A stretch of DNA of 64,000 nucleotides. Source: Sphingobium terrigena. GTDB lineage: Bacteria; Pseudomonadota; Alphaproteobacteria; Sphingomonadales; Sphingomonadaceae. Positions within the stretch are counted from its first letter, which is position 1, and the number at the start of each line of letters is the position of its first letter. Where the stretch lies: NCBI RefSeq assembly GCF_003591655.1, contig NZ_QVRA01000003.1, forward strand, positions 249,139 through 313,138, given 5' to 3'. Below, in pieces: positions 31,422 through 39,361 of the stretch. Below the pieces are notes generated by a model. The model saw only the letters and a list, made by a program, of their open reading frames with translations, was not told the origin of the DNA and searched no databases. A program made the position numbers and the translations under genes.

Positions 31422-32315
31422 ATGCTTGCTTTTGCCGCCTCCGCCCTGTTCGTCCTGATCTGGTCCACCGGCTTCATCGTCGCCCGCGCGGTGGTGCCGC
31501 ATGGCGCGCCGGAACTGGTGCTGGCGATCCGCATGACGCTGGTCGCGCTGCTGCTCTGCGGTGCGGCGCTGTACGCGCGGCAGTCCTTCCCCACTGGTCG
31601 CCGCCTCGGCCTGCATCTGGCCGCAGGCGCGATGCTGCATGGCGTCTATCTGACGGTCAGCTGGTGGGCGGTCAGCCGGGGGATGCCCGCAGGCGTCATG
31701 TCGCTGCTCGGATCGCTCCAGCCGTTGATGGTCGCGGTCGCCAGCGTCGCCCTGCTCGGCGACCGGCTGCCGCGCCGCACCTGGGCGGGGCTGGCCATCG
31801 CGATCATCGGCGTCGCCTGCGTCCTGCAGCCCGCCATCGCCCGCACCGGCACCGGCTCCATCACCGTTGGGCTGGCCATAGCGGGCATCGTCGCGATCAT
31901 CGCCATGACCGGCGGCACGCTGATCCAGCGCGGCGGACTGGCGGACGATCCGATCCTGGTATCCGGCGGCGTCCAGAATATCGGCGGCGCACTGGTCGCC
32001 ATCATCGCCACGCTGATCGTCGGCGAATGGCGCTGGGACAATGATCCTCTGCTCTGGGCGGCGCTCGGCTGGTCGGTCCTTGGCCTGTCAGCCGCGGGCC
32101 TCAGCCTGCTGGTTTGGCTGGTGAGGCATCAGGGACCAACCGCCATGTCGATGCTGCTGCTGCTCGTCCCCCCACTCGCCGCGATCGAGGCCTGGCTGCT
32201 CTTTGGCGAACGGCTCGGCCCGGTGCAGCTGATCGGCTTCGCGCTGGCGCTGGGCGGCGTATTGCTCGGTCGATCGGCCCCCGCGAAAAAAGCGGACCTG
32301 ACCGAACCGGCGTGA
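31422..32315 (+). CDS. EamA/DMT-family transporter
   Basis: 297 residues from the ATG at 31422, where the first membrane helix (MLAFAASALFVLIWSTGFIV) begins. About ten hydrophobic segments in two EamA repeats: the first includes GSLQPLMVAVASVALLGDRL, the second AMSMLLLLVPPLAAIEAWLL with GERLGPVQLIGFAL. Both carry the proline/glutamate pattern of the family. Probably exports a small metabolite; substrate unknown. Converges on the chorismate mutase gene with no gap. Confidence 0.9.
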   Translation: MLAFAASALFVLIWSTGFIVARAVVPHGAPELVLAIRMTLVALLLCGAALYARQSFPTGRRLGLHLAAGAMLHGVYLTVSWWAVSRGMPAGVMSLLGSLQPLMVAVASVALLGDRLPRRTWAGLAIAIIGVACVLQPAIARTGTGSITVGLAIAGIVAIIAMTGGTLIQRGGLADDPILVSGGVQNIGGALVAIIATLIVGEWRWDNDPLLWAALGWSVLGLSAAGLSLLVWLVRHQGPTAMSMLLLLVPPLAAIEAWLLFGERLGPVQLIGFALALGGVLLGRSAPAKKADLTEPA

Positions 32316-32594
32316 TCAGCCCTCCCGCAGCCTTTCATGGTGGCGGATCACTTCGTCGATGATGAAGCGCAGGAATTTCTCGGTGAAATCCGGGTCCAGA
32401 TTGGCGTCCAGCGCCAGCTGGCGCAACCGGGCGACCTGCCGCTCCTCCCGCCCCGGATCGGCGGGGGGCAGCGCATGGGTCGCCTTATATTCGCCCACCG
32501 CCTGCGTCACCTTGAACCGTTCGGCCAGCATGAACACCAGCGCCGCGTCGATATTGTCGATGCTCTCGCGATAGCGCTGCAATGTGTCGGTCAC
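32316..32594 (-). CDS. Chorismate mutase, AroQ type
   Basis: 92 residues from a GTG at 32592-32594 with GGAGGA 5 nt upstream. Motifs: YRESIDNIDAALVFMLAERF, then KVTQAVGEYKATHALPPADP and GREERQVARLR, the AroQ-alpha helices with the active-site Arg, Lys and Glu/Gln. Converts chorismate to prephenate for Phe and Tyr synthesis. Divergent from the polyprenyl synthase gene. Confidence 0.92.
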   Translation of the reverse strand: MTDTLQRYRESIDNIDAALVFMLAERFKVTQAVGEYKATHALPPADPGREERQVARLRQLALDANLDPDFTEKFLRFIIDEVIRHHERLREG

Positions 32595-32697
32595 GTCCGT
32601 CCTCCGCTCAGTCGGCGCGCTTTTTGCGCCATATGGCCTTTCAGGCAAGCTATTCCCGCTTGCCATCTGCATTTTGCCCCGCCAAGGGACGCAGGTC

Positions 32698-33726
32698 ATG
32701 ACAGCACCCGCCCCCGGTAACGTCCATCCCATCGGCCGCGCCAAAAGCGCGCCGTCGCTGGCCCCCATCATGAACCTGGTCGCCGACGGCATGAACCAGG
32801 TCAATGCCGTGATTCTGGACCGGATGCAGTCGCGCATTCCGCTGATCCCCGAACTGGCCGGCCATCTGATCGCGGGCGGCGGCAAGAGGCTGCGGCCGAT
32901 GCTGACTTTGGCCTGCGCCGATCTGGTCGGCTATGCCGGATCGCGCCATTACAAGCTGGCCGCCGCGGTCGAATTCATCCACACCGCCACGCTGCTGCAT
33001 GACGATGTCGTGGACGGATCGGGCCTGCGCCGGGGCCGCAAGACCGCCAACATCATCTGGGGCAACAGTGCCAGCGTGCTGGTCGGCGATTTCCTCTTCT
33101 CCCGCTCGTTCGAGCTGATGGTCGAGGCTGAGTCGCTCAAAGTCCTCAAAATCCTGGCCAATGCCTCTGCCGTGATTGCGGAGGGCGAGGTCAACCAGCT
33201 GACTGCCCAGCGCAAGATCGACACCAGCGAGGACCAGTATCTCGACATTATCGGGGCCAAGACCGCTGCACTCTTCGCCGCCGCCTGCCGCATCTCCGCC
33301 GTGGTCGCCGACCGCGACGAGCGGGAGGAACAGGCGCTCGACGTCTATGGCCGCAACCTCGGCATCGCCTTCCAGCTGATCGACGACGCGATCGATTATG
33401 AATCGGACGGCGCGACCATGGGCAAGGATGCGGGCGACGATTTCCGCGATGGCAAGGTGACGCTGCCCGTCATCCTCGCCTACGCCCGTGGCAGCGACGA
33501 GGATCGCGCCTTCTGGAAGGCGGCGATTGCCGGCCACAAGATTGGCGACGATGATCTGGCCCACGCCACCGCCCTGCTGCGCCGCACCGGGGCCATCGCC
33601 GACACGCTGGCCCGCGCCCGCCACTACGGCCAGCGCGCGATCGACGCGCTCGGCATGTTCGACAATGGCAAGGCCAAGGCCGCGCTGACCGAAGCGGTCG
33701 AATTTGCAACGATCCGCGCTTATTGA
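32698..33726 (+). CDS. Polyprenyl (octaprenyl-type) diphosphate synthase
   Basis: 342 residues from the ATG at 32698 (AAGGGA upstream). First Asp-rich motif TLLHDDVVDGSGLRRG (DDxxD), second FQLIDDAIDYESD, plus GGKRLRPMLTLACADL. Makes the long isoprenoid tail of ubiquinone (IspB-type); chain length cannot be read from sequence by eye. A family A repeat follows. Confidence 0.93.
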   Translation: MTAPAPGNVHPIGRAKSAPSLAPIMNLVADGMNQVNAVILDRMQSRIPLIPELAGHLIAGGGKRLRPMLTLACADLVGYAGSRHYKLAAAVEFIHTATLLHDDVVDGSGLRRGRKTANIIWGNSASVLVGDFLFSRSFELMVEAESLKVLKILANASAVIAEGEVNQLTAQRKIDTSEDQYLDIIGAKTAALFAAACRISAVVADRDEREEQALDVYGRNLGIAFQLIDDAIDYESDGATMGKDAGDDFRDGKVTLPVILAYARGSDEDRAFWKAAIAGHKIGDDDLAHATALLRRTGAIADTLARARHYGQRAIDALGMFDNGKAKAALTEAVEFATIRAY

Positions 33727-33756
33727 GGATCAGCCAATTCTCGTTCGTTTCTAATC

Positions 33757-33864
33757 CCGTTCGCCCTGAGCGAAGTCGAAGGGCCATGCCGAGCGGAGCG
33801 AGGCACCTCACTTCGCTCGGTAAAGCGCATCGACTTCCCCCGGATCACGTCTGGGGCTGAACGG
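33757..33864. repeat. Family A palindromic repeat, right arm degenerate
   Basis: Left arm CGTTCGCCCTGAGCGAAGTC is intact; the right arm (about 33831-33864) has an insertion of CCCCCGGATCACGT and matches only in parts. Intergenic between the polyprenyl synthase and TSUP genes. Confidence 0.72.
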
Positions 33865-33874
33865 ATAATTATCC

Positions 33875-34654
33875 ATGATCCTGACCCCCGAAACCCTCGC
33901 TTTCCTGCTGGCCGCCGCCCTCATGGCCGGGTGCATCGACGCGATGGCGGGCGGTGGCGGCCTGATCACCCTGCCCGCGCTGATGGCCGCAGGCATTCCG
34001 CCGGTGCAGGCGGTTGCGACCAACAAGTTGCAAAGCTGCTTCGGCACATTCGGCGCCTGCCTCGCCTATGCCCGGCGCGGCCATATGGACCTTAAGACTT
34101 ACAAAGCCCCAGTGATCGCTGCCTTCATCGGGTCGGTCGGTGGCGCCTGGCTGCTCCAGCGGGTCGATCCGTCGATCCTGGCCGGACTGATGCCTGCCCT
34201 GCTCATCACCATTGCCGCCTATTTCACCTTCTCGCCCAAGCTGGGCGAGGCTGACCGGCACGCCCGCGTCGGCATCGGCGCACTGAGCGGCCTGATCGGC
34301 GTCATCGGCTTCTACGACGGCTTTTTCGGTCCCGGCGCTGGCGCTTTCTACACCACCATCTTCCTGGCGCTCGGCGGCCTGTCCATCCTGCGCGCCACCG
34401 CCCAGACCAAGGCCGCCAATTTCGCCAGCAATGTCGCGGGCCTGCTCACCATGGTCGCGGGCGGCCATGTGCTGTGGATCGCAGGTCTCACCATGGCCAT
34501 CGGCAGCGTCATCGGCGGACAGGTCGGCTCGCACCTCGCGATGCGGTTCGGCTCACGCTTGATCAAGCCGCTGCTGATCATCATGTCGCTGGCGCTGACC
34601 GCCAAGATGCTGATCGATCCCAAAAATCCGATCCACCAATATCTCTTCGGTTGA
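33875..34654 (+). CDS. TSUP (TauE/SafE) family membrane transporter
   Basis: 259 residues with seven to eight hydrophobic segments. The repeat motif GCIDAMAGGGGLITLPALMA and its second copy GFYDGFFGPGAGAFYTTIFL are the TSUP hallmark. Members move sulfite, sulfoacetate or other organosulfur anions across the inner membrane; the substrate here is unknown. hrpB follows 37 bp later on the same strand. Confidence 0.92.
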   Translation: MILTPETLAFLLAAALMAGCIDAMAGGGGLITLPALMAAGIPPVQAVATNKLQSCFGTFGACLAYARRGHMDLKTYKAPVIAAFIGSVGGAWLLQRVDPSILAGLMPALLITIAAYFTFSPKLGEADRHARVGIGALSGLIGVIGFYDGFFGPGAGAFYTTIFLALGGLSILRATAQTKAANFASNVAGLLTMVAGGHVLWIAGLTMAIGSVIGGQVGSHLAMRFGSRLIKPLLIIMSLALTAKMLIDPKNPIHQYLFG

Positions 34655-34691
34655 TCTTGCCCGCAGCGCGAATTGGCCCGATGGAACGGCG

Positions 34692-37235
34692 ATGACCGCC
34701 CTGCCCATCCATGCCGTCCTGCCCGACCTGCTCGCCGCGCTGCGCACCGGCAGCAACGCCGTGCTGGTCGCGCCGCCGGGGGCGGGCAAGACAACGGCGG
34801 TCGCGCCCGCCCTGCTGGACGAACCATGGTGCAGCGGTCAGGTCCTGCTGCTCTCCCCCCGCCGCCTCGCCGCCCGCGCCGCTGCCGAGCGGATCGCCGA
34901 AATGCTGGGCGAACAGCCCGGCGGCACGGTCGGCTATGCCACGCGGATGGACAGCAAGTCGTCCGCGCGCACCCGGCTTCTGGTCCTGACCGAGGGCATA
35001 TTCGTGCGGCGGATTCAGGACGACCCGGAACTGGCAGGCGTATCGGCGGTGCTGTTCGACGAAGTGCATGAGCGCAGCCTGGACAGCGATTTTGGCCTCG
35101 CCCTCGCGCTCGACGCGCAGGAGGCACTGCGCCCGGACCTGCGCATCATACCGATGTCGGCGACGCTGGACGGCGCACGCTTCGCTGCGTTGCTTGGCGA
35201 CGCCCCGGTGATCGAAAGCGAAGGCCGCATCCAGCCGCTCGACCTGCGCCATATCGGCCGCAATGCCGAACGCAGAATCGAGGATGAAATGGCCGCCGCC
35301 ATCCGCCGCGCCATCAGCGAGGAAACGCAAGGCGACCTGCTGGCCTTCCTGCCCGGCGTGCGCGAAATCGAGCGGACGGCAGAACGGATCGAGGGCGGTC
35401 CCTATGATGTCCATCTGCTCCACGGATCGCTCGATCCGGCAGCCCAGCGCGCCGCGATCCGGCCATCCCGGTCGGGCGCGCGCAAGGTCATATTGGCGAC
35501 CAGCATCGCCGAAACCAGCCTGACCATCGACGGCGTTCGCATCGTCGTCGATAGCGGACTGGCGCGGCGACCCCGTTATGACCGGGCGGCAGGCGTCACG
35601 CGGCTGGTCACCGAACGCGCCAGTCAGGCGTCGGCGACCCAGCGCGCGGGCCGCGCCGCGCGCCAGCGCCCCGGCGTCGCCTATCGCCTGTGGGAAGCCG
35701 CCGCCAGCGCGGGAATGCCGCCCTTCGATCCACCGGAGATGTTGGAAAGCGACCTCTCCAGCCTGCTGCTTGACTGCGCTTTGTGGGGGGTTAGCGATCC
35801 GGCGACGCTGCGCTGGCTCGACCCGCCGCCCGCTGCAGCCATCGCCGAAGCGCGGACGCGGCTGACCGCATTGGAAGCACTCGACAGCGACGGACGGATC
35901 ACCCCGCATGGCAAGGCGCTGGCGAAACTGCCGCTCAGCCCGCGCATCGCCCATATGCTGGTGCGCGCGGGCGAGATGGGTCTGGCGCAGACCGCCGCCG
36001 AGATCGCCGTGCTGCTTGGCGAGCGCGGCATTGGCGGCCAGGACACCGACCTCACCCTGCGCCTGCAACGCTGGCGCCGCGAAAGCGGCAAGCGCGCCGA
36101 CGCAGGCCGCGCGCTGGCGAAACGGTGGGCGAGACTGGTGGCGACGCCCAACCATCTTGCTCCCCTCCCGCTTGCGGGAGGGGTCGGGGGAGGGTCTGTA
36201 ACAGCTAATCTAGCGACACGCCCTCCCCTAGCCCCTCCCGCAAGCGGGAGGGGGACAGTCAGCGCGACGGAAGCGACCGGCCTCTGCCTCGCCCTCGCCT
36301 TCCCCGACCGCGTATCCAAACGCCGCTCCGCCGATGGCGCGGACTGGGCGAGTGTGGGCGGGCGCGGCTTCCGCCTCGATCCCCTCTCCCCATTAGCCCG
36401 TGAGGAATGGCTGGCGGTGGGCGAGGTGCAGGGCAGCGCCGCGGGCGCGCGCATCCTCTCCGCCGCGCCGATCAGCGAGGCGGATGTGCTGGCGCTATTC
36501 CCCGACCGGATCATGACCAGCCGCACCGTCCGCTTCCGCCCGGCCAATGGCGGGATAGAGGCGCTGCGGGAACGGCGGCTGGGCGCGGTGCGCCTGTCGT
36601 CCGGCTCCGACGACCGGCCCGATCCGGCGGCAGTGGTTGCAGCATTGCTGGACGGCGTGCGGCAGGGCGGCCTTGATCTCCTCCCCTGGTCGGAGGCCGC
36701 GCAATCGCTGCGAATGCGCGCCGATTTCGCCGGGGTCGAGGCACTGTCGGACGCGGCGCTGATCGCCAGCCTCGACGAATGGCTGCCACCCCTGCTAGCT
36801 GGCAAGCGCCGCCTGTCGGACATCGACCGGTCGCAATTGTCGGGCGTACTGGACGGGCTGATCGGCTGGGATGGCAAGCAGCAGGTGGATCGGCTCGCCC
36901 CGCCCGATTTTCGATCCCCGGCAGGCAGTAGCCACGCGATCGACTATATGGCCGATGGCGGCCCGCGCGTCGAATTGCGGGTGCAGGCGCTCTACGGCCT
37001 GGCCGAGCATCCGACCGTTGGCAGCGCGCGCATCCCGCTCGTCCTGTCACTCACCTCGCCCGCTGGCCGCCCGATCCAGACGACCCGCGACCTGCCCGGC
37101 TTTTGGGCGGGCAACTGGCGCGACGTCGCCAAGGAAATGCGCGGTCGCTATCCCCGCCATCCCTGGCCCGACGATCCGACCGCCGCGCCGCCCACATTGC
37201 GCACCAAGCGCGCCGATGCCCGCAGCCGCTCTTGA
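34692..37235 (+). CDS. hrpB: ATP-dependent helicase HrpB with in-frame repeat insert
   Basis: 847 residues. DEAH-box motifs in order: APPGAGKTTAVAPALLDE (I), LLSPRRLAARAAAERIAEML (Ia), LFDEVHERSLDSDFGLAL (II, DEVH), MSATLDGARFAALLG (III), TSIAETSLTIDGVRIVVDSG (V) and QRAGRAARQRPGVAYRLW (VI). The C-terminal HrpB domain ends with DLPGFWAGNWRDVAKEMRGR. The cellular role of HrpB is unclear. Residues ~490-521 are encoded by a palindromic repeat (36160-36254) in the linker before the C-terminal domain; the frame is kept. Confidence 0.94.
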   Translation: MTALPIHAVLPDLLAALRTGSNAVLVAPPGAGKTTAVAPALLDEPWCSGQVLLLSPRRLAARAAAERIAEMLGEQPGGTVGYATRMDSKSSARTRLLVLTEGIFVRRIQDDPELAGVSAVLFDEVHERSLDSDFGLALALDAQEALRPDLRIIPMSATLDGARFAALLGDAPVIESEGRIQPLDLRHIGRNAERRIEDEMAAAIRRAISEETQGDLLAFLPGVREIERTAERIEGGPYDVHLLHGSLDPAAQRAAIRPSRSGARKVILATSIAETSLTIDGVRIVVDSGLARRPRYDRAAGVTRLVTERASQASATQRAGRAARQRPGVAYRLWEAAASAGMPPFDPPEMLESDLSSLLLDCALWGVSDPATLRWLDPPPAAAIAEARTRLTALEALDSDGRITPHGKALAKLPLSPRIAHMLVRAGEMGLAQTAAEIAVLLGERGIGGQDTDLTLRLQRWRRESGKRADAGRALAKRWARLVATPNHLAPLPLAGGVGGGSVTANLATRPPLAPPASGRGTVSATEATGLCLALAFPDRVSKRRSADGADWASVGGRGFRLDPLSPLAREEWLAVGEVQGSAAGARILSAAPISEADVLALFPDRIMTSRTVRFRPANGGIEALRERRLGAVRLSSGSDDRPDPAAVVAALLDGVRQGGLDLLPWSEAAQSLRMRADFAGVEALSDAALIASLDEWLPPLLAGKRRLSDIDRSQLSGVLDGLIGWDGKQQVDRLAPPDFRSPAGSSHAIDYMADGGPRVELRVQALYGLAEHPTVGSARIPLVLSLTSPAGRPIQTTRDLPGFWAGNWRDVAKEMRGRYPRHPWPDDPTAAPPTLRTKRADARSRS
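36160..36254. repeat. Family C palindromic repeat inside hrpB
   Basis: Hairpins CTCCCGCTTGCGGGAGGGG at the left and CCCTCCCGCAAGCGGGAGGG at the right (itself a partner of the first), with GACACGCCCTCCCCTA shared with the intergenic copy at 46197. About 95 bp in frame within hrpB. Confidence 0.88.
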
Positions 37236-37290
37236 CTTCACGCCGGACGCTGGTGCAACGCAGCATCACGATTTACCGGAGTCTTTCGCG

Positions 37291-37569
37291 ATGAGCGCGC
37301 GCATTTACCAGATCCAGAAGAACGCCCTGCAATCGGGCAAGGCGCTGACCCATAAATGGGTGCTGGAATATGCGCCCGCCGAAGCCAAGCAGGCCGATCC
37401 GCTGACCGGCTGGGCTGGCTCTGGCGACACGCAGCAGCAGCTCAAACTCAACTTCCCGTCGCAAGAAGCGGCCATCGCCTATGCGCAAAAGCAGGGCGTG
37501 GCCTACACCGTCATCGCGACCCCGCCCAAGACGCTGAAATTGCAGGCCTACGCCGACAATTTCCGGTAA
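37291..37569 (+). CDS. NADH dehydrogenase accessory subunit, NDUFS4 type
   Basis: 92 residues. RIYQIQKNALQSGKALTHKW and DPLTGWAGSGDTQQQLKLNF are the standard segments of the ETC complex I subunit family (mitochondrial NDUFS4/AQDQ), ending YTVIATPPKTLKLQAYADNF. It is an accessory subunit of complex I in alphaproteobacteria, encoded away from the nuo operon. The ATG at 37291 gives the family's usual length. Confidence 0.94.
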   Translation: MSARIYQIQKNALQSGKALTHKWVLEYAPAEAKQADPLTGWAGSGDTQQQLKLNFPSQEAAIAYAQKQGVAYTVIATPPKTLKLQAYADNFR

Positions 37570-37688
37570 AGGCGCAAAAGCACCGCGCAAATTCGGGCGC
37601 GATGCTGCCCGATTGCCGCCTTATTCCCTTGCCATAGGGCAGGCCGAGGCGGCAAAAGCCGTGCTTTACGGAAAGACAGAAGCAAAAG

Positions 37689-37934
37689 ATGACGGATCGC
37701 ACCGAAATTTTCGACAGCGTCACCGCGCAGGTCGCCCCTTTCAATAAAAAGGGCGTCGCGCTGACCGAAACCACCACCTTTGCCGGCGATCTGGAATGGG
37801 ACAGCCTGACCGTGATGGATTTCGTCGCTGCGATCGAGGATGAATTCGATATCCTGATCACCATGAACATGCAGGCGGAGATCGAGACGATCGGCCAGCT
37901 GGTGGATGCCGTCGCAAAGCTGAAGGCCGCGTAA
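37689..37934 (+). CDS. Acyl carrier protein for sphingolipid synthesis (AcpR-like)
   Basis: 81 residues. The phosphopantetheine serine is S39 in DLEWDSLTVMDFVAAIEDEF, followed by acidic helix III (MNMQAEIETIGQLVDAV). It lies 126 bp before spt, and in sphingolipid-making alphaproteobacteria such a dedicated ACP delivers the acyl chain to serine palmitoyltransferase (established for related systems). Here that role is inferred from proximity. Confidence 0.9.
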   Translation: MTDRTEIFDSVTAQVAPFNKKGVALTETTTFAGDLEWDSLTVMDFVAAIEDEFDILITMNMQAEIETIGQLVDAVAKLKAA

Positions 37935-37947
37935 ATAGGAACAACGT

Positions 37948-38050
37948 CCGTTCGCCCTGAGCGAAGTCGAAGGGCGCTGCTGAGCGAAGGCGAAGCATGA
38001 GGCCTCGGCTCCGCTCGGCACAGGGCTTCGACTTCGCTCAGCCCGAACGG
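37948..38050. repeat. Family A palindromic repeat between acp and spt
   Basis: Arms CGTTCGCCCTGAGCGAAGTC and GACTTCGCTCAGCCCGAACG, exact inverses, with an inner palindrome. It fills the acp-spt gap; the right arm ends 10 nt before the spt ATG. Confidence 0.9.
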
Positions 38051-38060
38051 CTTTAGGACC

Positions 38061-39302
38061 ATGGATATTATGACCGACACCGCCATCGCCGCCGACACCC
38101 GCGACCTGCTCTCCAAATTCGATCCCCTGATCGCCGAGCGCCAGGCGCTGCTGGACACCGGCGTGCGCGATCCTTTCTCGATCGTGATGGATCAGGTGCT
38201 CTCGCCAACCCGCGCGATCATCAAGGGCAAGGAAACCATCCTGCTTGGCACCTATAATTATATGGGCATGACCTTCGACCCCGATGTGGTCGCAGCGGGC
38301 AAGAAGGCGCTGGACGAATTTGGTGCTGGCACCACTGGCAGCCGCGTCCTCAACGGCACCTATCAGGGCCATCGCGAAGTCGAGGATGCCCTCAAGGAAT
38401 TTTACGGCACGTCATCGGCCATGGTCTTTTCGACCGGTTATCAGGCCAATCTGGGCGTGATTTCGACGCTGGCCGGGCGCGGCGATTATGTCGTGCTGGA
38501 CGCCGACAGCCATGCGTCCATCTATGATGGCTGCTTCCTGGGCGACGCGGAAATCGTCCGCTTCCGCCACAATAGCGTTGAAGATCTGGACAAGCGCCTC
38601 GGTCGCCTGCCCGCCGACGCGCTCAAGCTGGTCGTGCTGGAAGGCGTCTATTCGATGCTGGGCGACATCGCCCCCCTGCCGGACATGGTGGCAGCGGTGC
38701 GCAAGCATCAAAACTGCATGATCCTGGTCGATGAAGCCCATGGCATGGGCTTTTTCGGCCCCAATGGCCGCGGCGTCTATGAGGAACAGGGTGTCGAAAA
38801 GGACGTGGATTTCGTCGTCGGCACCTTCTCCAAATCGGTCGGTACGGTCGGCGGCTTCTGCGTCTCCAACCATCCCAAGTTCGAAATCATGCGGCTGGTC
38901 TGCCGCCCCTATGTGTTCACCGCGTCACTGCCGCCCAGCGTGGTCGCGACCGCCGCGACCAGCATCCGCAAGCTGATGCACGCCGGCGAAAAGCGCGCCC
39001 ATCTGTGGAAGAACAGCAAGCGGCTGCACAAGGGGCTGACCGACCTCGGCTTCACGCTGGGGACCAAGACGCCGCAATCGGCGATCATCGCGGTGATCCT
39101 GACCGATCAGGCCCAAGCCGTCGCGATCTGGCAGACGCTGCTGGAACTCGGCCTCTACGTCAACATGGCCCGCCCGCCCGCAACCCCGGCTGGCACCTTC
39201 CTGCTGCGCTGTTCGCTTTGCGCGGACCATAGCGACGAACAGGTCGAACAGATTATCGGCATGTTCAAGGTCGCGGGCAAGGCAACGGGCGCAATCGCCT
39301 GA
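38061..39302 (+). CDS. spt: Serine palmitoyltransferase
   Basis: 413 residues, close to the 420 of the known Sphingomonas paucimobilis enzyme. An alpha-oxoamine synthase: PLP lysine K258 in VGTFSKSVGTVGG, ring-stacking H151 in DADSHASIYDG, D224 and H227 in ILVDEAHGMGF, and C-terminal FLLRCSLCADHSDEQ. It condenses serine with an acyl-ACP/CoA to 3-ketosphinganine, the first step of sphingolipid synthesis. An ATG at 38070 is a second possible start. Confidence 0.95.
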   Translation: MDIMTDTAIAADTRDLLSKFDPLIAERQALLDTGVRDPFSIVMDQVLSPTRAIIKGKETILLGTYNYMGMTFDPDVVAAGKKALDEFGAGTTGSRVLNGTYQGHREVEDALKEFYGTSSAMVFSTGYQANLGVISTLAGRGDYVVLDADSHASIYDGCFLGDAEIVRFRHNSVEDLDKRLGRLPADALKLVVLEGVYSMLGDIAPLPDMVAAVRKHQNCMILVDEAHGMGFFGPNGRGVYEEQGVEKDVDFVVGTFSKSVGTVGGFCVSNHPKFEIMRLVCRPYVFTASLPPSVVATAATSIRKLMHAGEKRAHLWKNSKRLHKGLTDLGFTLGTKTPQSAIIAVILTDQAQAVAIWQTLLELGLYVNMARPPATPAGTFLLRCSLCADHSDEQVEQIIGMFKVAGKATGAIA

Positions 39303-39361
39303 CCGGTGCCATTGATCGCGATCGTTTCGCTGCTATCCTTATTCGGCTAGTGTGACGAGTG

